5,117 bases of DNA from Chloroflexia bacterium (GTDB lineage Bacteria > Chloroflexota > Chloroflexia > Thermomicrobiales > UBA6265): the NCBI GenBank assembly GCA_013696525.1, contig JACCYK010000167.1, forward strand, positions 1 to 5,117. The letters are read 5' to 3'. The first letter of the stretch is position 1. Every line of letters begins with the position of its first letter. Of the stretch, positions 1-5,117 are shown in pieces. The notes below the pieces were generated by a model. The model made no database searches and was not told the origin of the DNA. It saw only the letters and a program-made list of their open reading frames with translations. A program made the position numbers and the translations under genes.

Positions 1-295
1 GGCCGACGGCGGGGACAAGCGGCCGCGGGCGTCTCGTCTCCCGATCTTGGGTCGCGACAATGTGGCGCGGTGGCTGGTTATCGTGCTCAGCCAGGGGTTT
101 CCGGAGGCGCGGGCGACCACCGCCGAGGTCAACGGTGGGGTGGCGCTGCTCCTCTGGTCGGGGGAGGAGCTGGTCGCCGCGGCGATGGTCGATGTGGCCG
201 GGGAGCGAATCGCGGAGCTGCGTTTCCTGATCAACCCGGACAAGCTCGCCTATCTCCAACGGCGACTCGGCGGCCCTGGGCCACATTTCCTCTAA
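1..295 (+). CDS. ECF sigma factor, ECF41/SigJ type, C-terminal end only (5' truncated by window)
   Basis: This is the last 97 residues of a gene that starts upstream of the window. The reading frame is open from base 2, so the TTG at 47 is an internal codon and not the start. The fragment matches the SnoaL-like C-terminal extension of ECF41/SigJ sigma factors. It has DGGDK at fragment residues 2-6, a variant of the family's DGGGR motif, and NPDKL at residues 78-82, the second conserved motif. Between them lies a beta-rich stretch (VNGGVALLLW, ELVAAAMVDV, RIAELRFLI) typical of the SnoaL fold. In this family the extension stands in for a separate anti-sigma factor and tunes sigma activity. The DNA-binding regions sigma2 and sigma4 lie outside the window, so the class rests on the C-terminal motifs and on the AhpD-like gene next door, the classical ECF41 partner. 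It ends at TAA 293-295. Confidence 0.82.
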   Translation, partial: ADGGDKRPRASRLPILGRDNVARWLVIVLSQGFPEARATTAEVNGGVALLLWSGEELVAAAMVDVAGERIAELRFLINPDKLAYLQRRLGGPGPHFL

Positions 296-308
296 CCGCT
301 GCCTGGAT

Positions 309-329
309 CGGGACGGGGCGCTCGTCCCG
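309..329 (+). terminator. possible weak terminator hairpin after the sigma factor gene
   Basis: CGGGACG (309-315) pairs perfectly with CGTCCCG (323-329) around a 7-base loop, starting 14 bases after the sigma factor stop codon. The stem is GC-rich, but no clear T-run follows (the next bases are CCGGCGCTTTC). It could end the sigma transcript inefficiently, or simply be a stable 3' end structure. It lies just upstream of the candidate promoter for the next gene. Confidence 0.3.
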
Positions 330-340
330 CCGGCGCTTTC

Positions 341-367
341 TGTCACGTTTTGGATCGCTCATCGGTC
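341..367 (+). promoter_or_regulatory. candidate ECF41-type promoter for the AhpD-like gene
   Basis: TGTCACG at 341-347 is followed, after 15 bases, by CGGTC at 363-367. As I recall it, the ECF41 target promoter is a TGTCACA -35 element and a CGTC -10 element about 16 bases apart. The -35 match here is 6 of 7; the -10 has one extra G and slightly shorter spacing. Transcription would begin near 373-376, leaving a leader of about 60 bases. The position, between an ECF41-like sigma gene and its usual target gene, supports the call. No start site has been measured. Confidence 0.5.
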
Positions 368-380
368 TTCCTTTCAGGTG

Positions 381-402
381 AGCATCCTCGGGTGAGGGTG
401 CT
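381..402 (+). other. leader hairpin in the 5' UTR of the AhpD-like gene
   Basis: AGCATCCTC (381-389) pairs with GAGGGTGCT (394-402) over nine base pairs, with a single G-U pair and a GGGT tetraloop. It lies downstream of the candidate promoter and 21 bases upstream of the ribosome binding site, leaving that site free. No T-run follows, so it is not a standard terminator. It may protect the 5' end of the mRNA, act as an operator-like dyad, or be incidental. Confidence 0.4.
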
Positions 403-423
403 GAAACACATCAACTCGTGACC

Positions 424-430
424 AGAGGAG
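424..430 (+). promoter_or_regulatory. ribosome binding site that selects the GTG start at 437
   Basis: AGAGGAG sits 6 bases upstream of the GTG at 437-439. It is the only well-placed site near the beginning of the AhpD-like reading frame and supports a GTG start. Confidence 0.75.
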
Positions 431-436
431 TTTTTC

Positions 437-928
437 GTGGAACGTGCCCAGAACGCCGACCCGATCACGATGCAGCGGGCGATGAAGGCGATGTCCGGCC
501 TGACGACATTTTTGGACCGGTCGGGCCTGGAGCGATCATTGCTCGAGCTGATCGAGATCCGAGCCTCGCAGATCAACGGCTGCGCCTATTGCCTCGATAT
601 GCACACCAAGGACGCCCGAGCCGGCGGCGAGAGCGAGCAACGAATCTACCTGCTGGAGGCCTGGCGCGAGACGTCGCTCTACACCGAGCGGGAGCGGGCC
701 GCCCTCGCCTGGACGGAAGCGGTGACGCTGGTGGCCGACGGCCACGTCCCGGACGCGGTCTACGAGGAGGTGCGGCACGTCTTCACCGACGACGAAGTGG
801 TGGCGCTGACGGTGGCCGCCGCCACGATCAACGCCTGGACCCGGATCAACGTCGGGCTACGCACCATCCCCGGCACGTATCAGCCGGCCGCGGCCCCGAT
901 CGGCGCGGCGGTAGGCACCCACGCCTGA
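437..928 (+). CDS. AhpD-like / carboxymuconolactone decarboxylase family protein
   Basis: This 163-residue cytoplasmic protein belongs to the AhpD-like fold (CMD superfamily). The core INGCAYCLDMH gives Cys49 and Cys52 (CxxC) with His56 four residues later, and Glu37 lies twelve residues before Cys49. This spacing matches the Glu/Cys/Cys/His relay of Mycobacterium AhpD, so a thiol-based peroxidase or disulfide reductase role is likelier than true carboxymuconolactone decarboxylation, which lacks the CxxC. The later helices (ERERAALAWTEAVT near 85-98, and VALTVAAATINAWTRIN at 122-138) are also typical. The length is normal for the family and there is no signal peptide. It follows an ECF41-like sigma gene, the association that defines ECF41 loci, and has a candidate ECF41 promoter upstream, so it is probably that sigma factor's target. 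The physiological substrate cannot be told from sequence. Confidence 0.9.
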   Translation: MERAQNADPITMQRAMKAMSGLTTFLDRSGLERSLLELIEIRASQINGCAYCLDMHTKDARAGGESEQRIYLLEAWRETSLYTERERAALAWTEAVTLVADGHVPDAVYEEVRHVFTDDEVVALTVAAATINAWTRINVGLRTIPGTYQPAAAPIGAAVGTHA

Positions 929-997
929 TTCGTCAGGGAGACAAGGGACGGGTCGCCACGGGTGCTGACGGTCACGCCGGCGCCGGTCGGTGAGTGG

Positions 998-1046
998 AGA
1001 AATGAGTATTTCTACGGATGTAGCGGTCGTTCATACTACGTAAGAT
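998..1046 (+). promoter_or_regulatory. AT-richer dyad and possible promoter upstream of the exported unknown gene
   Basis: Within the 188-base gap 929-1116, this is the one locally AT-richer stretch. AGAAAT (998-1003) and ATTTCT (1008-1013) form a perfect inverted repeat with a GAGT spacer, a size suited to a dimeric repressor site. About 28 bases further, TAAGAT (1041-1046) matches four of six bases of a sigma70-type -10 element, but no convincing -35 is visible at the right distance. A promoter is expected here because the next gene has its own strong ribosome binding site and is far from its neighbour. The exact elements are uncertain. Confidence 0.28.
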
Positions 1047-1058
1047 GACCGGGAGAGC

Positions 1059-1074
1059 CCCGCGATCACGCGGG
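1059..1074 (+). other. GC-rich leader hairpin before the exported unknown gene
   Basis: CCCGCG (1059-1064) pairs with CGCGGG (1069-1074) around an ATCA tetraloop. An alternative register, CCCCGC with GCGGGG (1074-1079), competes with it. The following bases (CGGGGTTGTCGTTCTT) contain only a broken T-rich stretch. It could be a weak terminator for the upstream AhpD-like transcript or a structured leader. The ribosome binding site at 1104 is not sequestered by it. Confidence 0.3.
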
Positions 1075-1103
1075 CGGGGTTGTCGTTCTTGGCCGAGCGC
1101 CTT

Positions 1104-1111
1104 GAAGGAGG
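1104..1111 (+). promoter_or_regulatory. strong ribosome binding site that sets the start at 1117
   Basis: GAAGGAGG is a near-perfect anti-16S match, ending 5 bases before the ATG at 1117. The in-frame GTG at 1114 would be only 2 bases away, and the in-frame ATG at 1045 has no such site, so 1117 is the likely start. Confidence 0.85.
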
Positions 1112-1116
1112 CAGTG

Positions 1117-1656
1117 ATGAACATCTCCCGGTTTTCCACCCCGTTCGCCCGCGCCGCCAAGCGGCGTCATCTGCTGGCGGGTCTCGGCTCGCTGACGGCC
1201 GGCGGCCTGCTTGGGCACTCGACGCCGGCGCGGGCCGAGGAACATGAGGACGACACCTGTCCGTGCGGGTGGCAACGCGTGTACGACCATCAAGACGACG
1301 GGACCGCGCTCAGCGGCAGCCTCACCGCGCTCGTGGACGCGGTCCGCGCCGGGGCCGACGTGAAGGTTGCCTATACCCGGGCGGGGGAGGTCGAGTGGTT
1401 TCGAGCGTGCTCCTCGGCCACGATTGCCAGGCTCGGGGACGGGGAGACGCCGGTGGTCTCCTGCTTGTTGACCGACATCCCGGATAGCGAGCTCGATGGA
1501 AGCTTCGGCCGGTTTTTTGCCGAACCGTTCGCGCTCGAATGGCAAGCCTACAACACCACGGGACAGCGCCATGTGGTCAAGTTCGACGCCCAAACCCACG
1601 GCGTCCTCCAGAACGACATGGACAGCCTGCCCGTTGGCTGGTACATCCGCCGGTAG
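1117..1656 (+). CDS. small Tat-like exported protein of unknown family
   Basis: This is a 179-residue protein. The N-terminus has KRRHLL at 15-20, resembling a twin-arginine motif (RR then x and two hydrophobic residues). A hydrophobic segment to about residue 33 and a probable signal peptidase site after ARA (Ala40) follow. The mature protein begins with an acidic EEHEDD and then a CPC pair (Cys48, Cys50); two more cysteines, Cys98 and Cys116, allow two disulfides or a metal site. The rest looks like a compact, beta-rich domain with alternating hydrophobic stretches (DVKVAYT, VEWFRA, PVVSCLL, FALEWQAY, HVVKFD) ending in GWYIRR. I do not recognise the family. It lies 157 bases upstream of a GMC flavoprotein that lacks its own signal peptide, so a partner or escort role is possible, but it does not resemble the known small subunits of gluconate or glucose dehydrogenases. 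Confidence 0.78.
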   Translation: MNISRFSTPFARAAKRRHLLAGLGSLTAGGLLGHSTPARAEEHEDDTCPCGWQRVYDHQDDGTALSGSLTALVDAVRAGADVKVAYTRAGEVEWFRACSSATIARLGDGETPVVSCLLTDIPDSELDGSFGRFFAEPFALEWQAYNTTGQRHVVKFDAQTHGVLQNDMDSLPVGWYIRR

Positions 1657-1800
1657 CGGCGCTCGCGATCGCTCGTCGCCCCGGCCGGTAGCGGGCTCGC
1701 CACGGTGGACGAGTCGGTGCTGCCGGCCATTTCCCCACGCCACGTACGAGACCAGGCGCGGGCGTCATCACGCTATTGATGCTGTTTCGTTTTCCCAAGC

Positions 1801-1809
1801 AGAGGTGAG
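1801..1809 (+). promoter_or_regulatory. ribosome binding site that sets the GMC fusion start at 1814
   Basis: AGAGGTGAG ends 4 bases before the ATG at 1814. The frame stays open upstream as far as 1496, but that extension overlaps the previous gene and encodes Arg/Ser/Pro-rich residues typical of a shadow frame. The in-frame GTG at 1805 lies inside this site, so 1814 is favoured. Confidence 0.7.
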
Positions 1810-1813
1810 CGCA

Positions 1814-4318
1814 ATGCCACTGAACCCACGTACCCCGACCACCCCGTTCACCGCCGACATCATCGGCCGCTACGTGTGCAACACCCTCGACGAAGCCAAG
1901 CTCAGCGCGAATACCGGGGTCGATCCGGAGGCCCGCCCCTTTGATCGGATCGTCATTGGCGGCGGCACGTTCGGTTCCGTTCTCGCCAGCCTCCTTTTCA
2001 TCCGCGACCGCACTCATGCCCATCGGACCCTGGTCCTCGAAGCCGGACCGGTCGTCTTCACGGAGCATGTGCAAAACCAGCCGACGCTGACGACCGATGA
2101 AGTCTGGGGCGTGCCGTGGGATTCCGATAGCTCCATGTCTTGGAACCAGCAGTTCCCTGGCTTGGCCTACTGCCTCGGCGGCCGTTCCCTCTTTTGGGGC
2201 GGCTGGTCCCCCTACTTTATCGACTCGGAACTGCCGTCGCCGCCGTGGCCGGCGAGCGTCAAGCATGACTTGACCCAGCCGGTGCTGAATCTGGGTGGTC
2301 TGAACCTGTCGTATCTAGATGACGCGGCCCGGCAGCTCGGCACCGACCTCACCAACGATTTCGTCGACGGTCCCTTGCATCAGGCGTTGCGACAGCGGCT
2401 CTTCACCGGCCTCGGCGCGCTCCCCGCCGGGTCGCAACCGACGCTCACCGGCCAGCGTGGCGCGTTGGCCGGGGTGCAGGACCTGGAGGCCCCGCTCTCG
2501 GTCCAGTCCTCGTCGCCGCGGCCCGGCTTTTTCCCGTTCAACAAGTTCAGCGCCACTCAGATGCTGATCCGGATGACGCGCCTGGCTTGGGCTGAAGCCG
2601 ACCACGGTGTACCGGGCAGCGGCGACGAGCAGCAGTCGCTCAACCTGAAAAACGTGAAGAAACGCCTGATGGTCGTTCCCAACACACACGTCATCCGGTT
2701 GGAGCGGGAGCCCGGCAGCCAGCGCATCACGAAGGTCGTGACCAACCAGGGCGACGTCGACGTGCCACAAGGCGGTCAGGTCTTTGTCGCCCTGGGCACG
2801 ATTGAGAGCACGCGGCTGGCCCTCTCGACCCTGCCGAATGGCAACGGCCTGGCGGGCCGCAACCTGATGGCCCACCTGAGATCGAACCTGACCTTCCGGG
2901 TGCCGGCCAGCACGTACCCCGTCCTGACGGGCGAGTTGCAGGTCTCGGCGCTCTTCGTGAAGGGGATCCACACCCACGCCGACGGCAGCCTGGGCCACTT
3001 CCATGTCCAGATAACGGCGACGGGAGCCGGGCAATTCACGACCGATTCCGAGGCGGAGCTGTTCAAGAAGATCCCGGATATCGATACGCTGGACCACTTC
3101 CAGGACCTTACCGACCAGTGGATCATCGTGACCCTGCGCGGCATCGGCGAGCTCGTTGGCGACCGCTCCCCGACCGATCCGGCGGCCGGGACCAAGCCAA
3201 GCCGGATCGAGCTGGACGGGACGCAAGGCCCGTTCGATTACGGGCAACGGCGAGCGCGGGTGCGGCTGGAAGCGCGGGCCGACGACCTGGCGCTGTGGGA
3301 CGTAATGGACGCGGCCTGCGACGAGCTGGCCGCCATGTTTGCCAACGGCGGTTCCATCCAGTACCTAAGCGGCGGCACCTGGCACAACACGCCGCCACCG
3401 GCGAATGCACGCCGCGACAAGCTCAGCTCGACCCACCACGAGGGGGGAACCCTGTGGATGGGCGATAACGCCGCCAGTTCCGTCACCGACGTCTGGGGCA
3501 AATTCCACGAGGCCGACAATATGTACGCGGTCGGCCCGGCGCTGCTGCCGACCCTGGGCTCGCCCAATCCGATGCTCTCCGGCGTCGCCCTGGTGCATCG
3601 CCTGGTCGACCACCTACAGCCAGTCCCGACCACGCCGTGGCTGGAACCTAACTTCATCGCCCTCTTCGATGGCACGGAGCGGTCGTTCAACACTTGGAAG
3701 CTCGCCGGCCGCGGCGCCTTCGCCCTCATCGATGGCGCGATCATCGCCCAGCCGGCGGATGGACTCGGCCTCCTCTTCTTCGCGGCCAAGACCTTCGCTG
3801 ACTTCACGCTGCGGTTACAGTTCCGCCTGGCCCGCCCGGCCGGGTCGGGCAATGACAACTCCGGCGTCTTCGTCCGGTTCCGCGACCCGCGACTGCCTGT
3901 GCCAGACCCAGCCAACCCAGGGACCAGCAACCCGTATCAGAACCAGGCCTGGGTCGCCGTCCACACGGGGTTCGAGGTGCAGATCGACGAGGAAGCCCGG
4001 CCCTCCGGGCTCGACAAGCACCGAACCGGTGCCATCTACGACATTCCGACGGGCGAGGCCGGGGAGCCGGCGCTGCAAGCCTACGCACCGCACCCGGCGC
4101 TCGCGGCCGCAACTTGGCACGACCTCGAGATCAAGGTCCAGGGAGACACGTACCGGGTGCGGCTGAATGGCCAGCCCGCAACCATATTCACCAAGCCCAA
4201 CACCCCCGAGCTCCAACACCGCGGCCTCTCGCCGGCGGTTGATCCGGCATATGGCTACATCGGGGTGCAGGCCCACACCGGACGAGTTGCCTTCCGGCGC
4301 ATTCGGATCAGGTCATAA
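1814..4318 (+). CDS. GMC-type sugar oxidoreductase fused to a DUF1080 (3-keto-glycoside hydrolase) domain
   Basis: This 834-residue, two-domain protein has no visible signal peptide. Residues 44-600 form a GMC/pyranose-2-oxidase-like flavoprotein. The FAD-binding Rossmann motif is RIVIGGGTFGSVLAS (45-59), with the ribose-binding acidic residue in VLEAG (Glu76) and the flavin-contact segment LGGRSLFWGG at 121-130. The C-terminal catalytic motifs are HHEGGTLWMG (541-550) and SPNPMLSG (583-590). His542 and Asn585 correspond to the His548/Asn593 pair of fungal pyranose 2-oxidase. The histidine that binds FAD covalently there (STHW) is Phe127 here, so FAD should be noncovalent. Residues about 612-834 form a DUF1080 domain: FIALFDGT at its start, NSGVFVRF (682-689), GFEVQIDEE (719-727), TGAIYDI (738-744), TWHDLEIKV (767-775), and GYIGVQAHTGRVAFRRIRI at its end. 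GMC relatives oxidise sugars or glycosides at C2 or C3, and DUF1080 enzymes cleave 3-keto-glycosides. I infer oxidative deglycosylation in one chain. The substrate is unknown, and a dehydrogenase using another acceptor is equally possible. Confidence 0.9.
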   Translation: MPLNPRTPTTPFTADIIGRYVCNTLDEAKLSANTGVDPEARPFDRIVIGGGTFGSVLASLLFIRDRTHAHRTLVLEAGPVVFTEHVQNQPTLTTDEVWGVPWDSDSSMSWNQQFPGLAYCLGGRSLFWGGWSPYFIDSELPSPPWPASVKHDLTQPVLNLGGLNLSYLDDAARQLGTDLTNDFVDGPLHQALRQRLFTGLGALPAGSQPTLTGQRGALAGVQDLEAPLSVQSSSPRPGFFPFNKFSATQMLIRMTRLAWAEADHGVPGSGDEQQSLNLKNVKKRLMVVPNTHVIRLEREPGSQRITKVVTNQGDVDVPQGGQVFVALGTIESTRLALSTLPNGNGLAGRNLMAHLRSNLTFRVPASTYPVLTGELQVSALFVKGIHTHADGSLGHFHVQITATGAGQFTTDSEAELFKKIPDIDTLDHFQDLTDQWIIVTLRGIGELVGDRSPTDPAAGTKPSRIELDGTQGPFDYGQRRARVRLEARADDLALWDVMDAACDELAAMFANGGSIQYLSGGTWHNTPPPANARRDKLSSTHHEGGTLWMGDNAASSVTDVWGKFHEADNMYAVGPALLPTLGSPNPMLSGVALVHRLVDHLQPVPTTPWLEPNFIALFDGTERSFNTWKLAGRGAFALIDGAIIAQPADGLGLLFFAAKTFADFTLRLQFRLARPAGSGNDNSGVFVRFRDPRLPVPDPANPGTSNPYQNQAWVAVHTGFEVQIDEEARPSGLDKHRTGAIYDIPTGEAGEPALQAYAPHPALAAATWHDLEIKVQGDTYRVRLNGQPATIFTKPNTPELQHRGLSPAVDPAYGYIGVQAHTGRVAFRRIRIRS

Positions 4319-4387
4319 GGGGCCGGGATCAGCCCGCCGCACCAGCCGCAAGCTTCGTGCGCCCGTCGATTCGCCCGGCCGCATCCG

Positions 4388-4396
4388 TGGTAGACT
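4388..4396 (+). promoter_or_regulatory. possible extended -10 promoter for the intradiol dioxygenase gene
   Basis: In the 134-base gap after the GMC fusion, TGG directly precedes TAGACT (4391-4396), which matches four of six bases of a -10 box and has the TGn extension. No good -35 is visible (the bases 17 upstream read GATTCG), as is common for extended -10 promoters. Transcription would begin near 4402-4404, giving a leader of about 50 bases. No clear terminator for the upstream gene is seen in this gap; the best hairpin (4324-4336) has only four pairs. Confidence 0.38.
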
Positions 4397-4438
4397 CTCG
4401 GCCTTCTCCGGTCCAGACCCCGCCTCTGGGAACATGCT

Positions 4439-4447
4439 AGAAGGGGA
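4439..4447 (+). promoter_or_regulatory. ribosome binding site that sets the dioxygenase start at 4453
   Basis: AGAAGGGGA ends 5 bases before the ATG at 4453. A second in-frame ATG at 4477, directly before the SRREF twin-arginine motif, has no comparable site, so 4453 is preferred. Confidence 0.7.
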
Positions 4448-4452
4448 CGATC

Positions 4453-5100
4453 ATGGCGAAGATTGGGCAGACCACGATGAGCCGCCGGGAATTTCAGAAG
4501 CTGGCGCTCGTGCTGCCGGCGCCGCTGGCGCTGGCGGTGGGGTGGGGGCGGTCGGCGGGGATCGTGGTGGCGCAAACGGGGTCGCCGACGCCGGTGCTGG
4601 CGCCGACGCCCGCCTGCGACGACGGTGACGATCTGATGGAGACGCTGCCGCAGACGGCGGGGCCGTTCTTCACGCCGGACTCGCCGGAACGGACGTCGCT
4701 GCTGGAGCCGGGGCTGGCGGGGACGCCGCTGGTTGTCGCCGGGTTCGTCTACGCGACGGACTGCCGGCCCCTGGCCGGGGCCTTGCTCGATTTCTGGCAG
4801 GCGGACGACGACGGCGTCTACGACAATGCCGGATACCGGTTGCGCGGCCACCAGTATAGCGACGAGGACGGGCGCTTCACGCTGGAGACGATCGTGCCCG
4901 GCCTGTATCCCGGCCGGACCCGGCACATCCACGTCAACGTGCGGGCGGCCGATCAGCCGGCGCTGACGACGCAGCTCTACTTCCCGGAGGAGCCGGCCAA
5001 CGACACGGACGGCATCTTCGACCCGGCCCTGATCATGGACGTCGAGGCCGTGGACAATGGCCAACACGCCTTCTTCACCTTCGTCCTCGCAGGTGCGTGA
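4453..5100 (+). CDS. Tat-exported intradiol ring-cleavage dioxygenase
   Basis: This 215-residue protein of the catechol/protocatechuate dioxygenase superfamily opens catechol-type rings between the two hydroxyls using non-haem Fe(III). The N-terminus carries a textbook twin-arginine signal, SRREFQK at 10-16, then a hydrophobic stretch to about residue 30 and a likely cleavage near VVA/Q (40/41). A short Pro/Thr linker (SPTPVLAPTP) precedes the catalytic domain. The iron ligands are visible as Tyr123 (in DDDGVYDNAGY), Tyr152 (PGLYPGR) and His158/His160 (RHIHV). Arg155, three residues before the first His, matches the conserved catalytic arginine. The QTAGPFF segment (67-73) is the usual family entry motif. 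The form is the short, secreted type without the long N-terminal dimerisation domain of cytoplasmic catechol dioxygenases. Secreted relatives act on lignin-derived catechols. It has its own ribosome binding site and probably its own promoter. Substrate preference cannot be assigned. Confidence 0.92.
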   Translation: MAKIGQTTMSRREFQKLALVLPAPLALAVGWGRSAGIVVAQTGSPTPVLAPTPACDDGDDLMETLPQTAGPFFTPDSPERTSLLEPGLAGTPLVVAGFVYATDCRPLAGALLDFWQADDDGVYDNAGYRLRGHQYSDEDGRFTLETIVPGLYPGRTRHIHVNVRAADQPALTTQLYFPEEPANDTDGIFDPALIMDVEAVDNGQHAFFTFVLAGA

Positions 5101-5117
5101 GCGGCCGGGGCCTCGGC

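Noticed and set aside
977..986. CCGGCGCCGG palindrome as a terminator after the AhpD-like gene
   Set aside because: It is self-complementary with no room for a loop, and no T-run follows.
1045..1116. Longer start for the exported unknown protein at ATG 1045
   Set aside because: It would place Arg-rich residues before a well-formed signal peptide and would ignore the near-perfect ribosome binding site at 1104-1111.
1665..1672. GCGATCGC palindrome, as in cyanobacterial HIP1 repeats
   Set aside because: I noticed only this copy in the window, and an 8-base palindrome of this composition is expected by chance in GC-rich DNA.
1496..1813. Upstream extension of the GMC reading frame
   Set aside because: The frame is open but overlaps the preceding gene, encodes Arg/Ser/Pro-rich shadow-like residues, and has no ribosome binding site as good as the one at 1801-1809.
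2315..3247. Long open frame on the minus strand across the GMC gene
   Set aside because: It is a codon-bias shadow of the GMC gene: no recognisable motifs, and the opposite strand encodes clear GMC domains.
4539..4560. G-run cluster that might form a G-quadruplex in the dioxygenase mRNA
   Set aside because: Only three runs of three or more G are present, and they fall in codons for the Ala/Gly/Val/Leu-rich signal peptide, where G-ending codons are expected in a high-GC genome.
5101..5117. GCC/GGC-rich bases after the dioxygenase stop as a terminator
   Set aside because: The window ends before any full stem or T-run can be seen.

Overview
The window is GC-rich bacterial DNA with five genes, all on the + strand. 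They are separated by gaps of roughly 135 to 190 bases, so they look like neighbouring, mostly independent transcription units rather than one tight operon. Dense coding, high third-position GC, strong GA-rich ribosome binding sites and two Tat-exported proteins suggest a high-GC soil or thermal organism. A Chloroflexota (Thermomicrobia-like) or actinobacterial source fits best, but this is an impression and no marker gene is present.

Left part (1-928): the end of an ECF sigma factor of the ECF41/SigJ type enters from outside the window. It is followed by an AhpD-like (carboxymuconolactone decarboxylase superfamily) gene with an intact Glu/CxxC/His redox site. ECF41 sigma factors are typically encoded beside such genes and control them. 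The gap between the two holds a sequence resembling the ECF41 target promoter (TGTCACG, 15 bases, CGGTC), a neat leader hairpin, and a strong ribosome binding site before a GTG start.

Middle part (929-4318): after a 188-base gap with a short AT-richer dyad comes a small exported protein of unknown family, with a twin-arginine-like signal and a CxC pair. Next is the main item: an 834-residue fusion of a GMC flavin oxidoreductase, resembling pyranose 2-oxidase or C-glycoside 3-oxidase, to a C-terminal DUF1080 (3-keto-disaccharide hydrolase) domain. The first domain should oxidise a sugar hydroxyl, and the second belongs to a family known to cleave 3-keto-glycosides. One polypeptide may therefore carry out oxidise-then-cleave deglycosylation.

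Right part (4319-5117): a 134-base gap with a possible extended -10 promoter leads to a Tat-exported intradiol ring-cleavage dioxygenase with all four iron ligands visible (Tyr, Tyr, His, His). A speculative reading of the whole is a locus for plant-derived phenolic glycosides: sugar removal by the fusion enzyme, ring cleavage of the released catechol by the dioxygenase, and redox protection by the sigma factor/AhpD pair. The compartments do not obviously match, so this remains a hypothesis.
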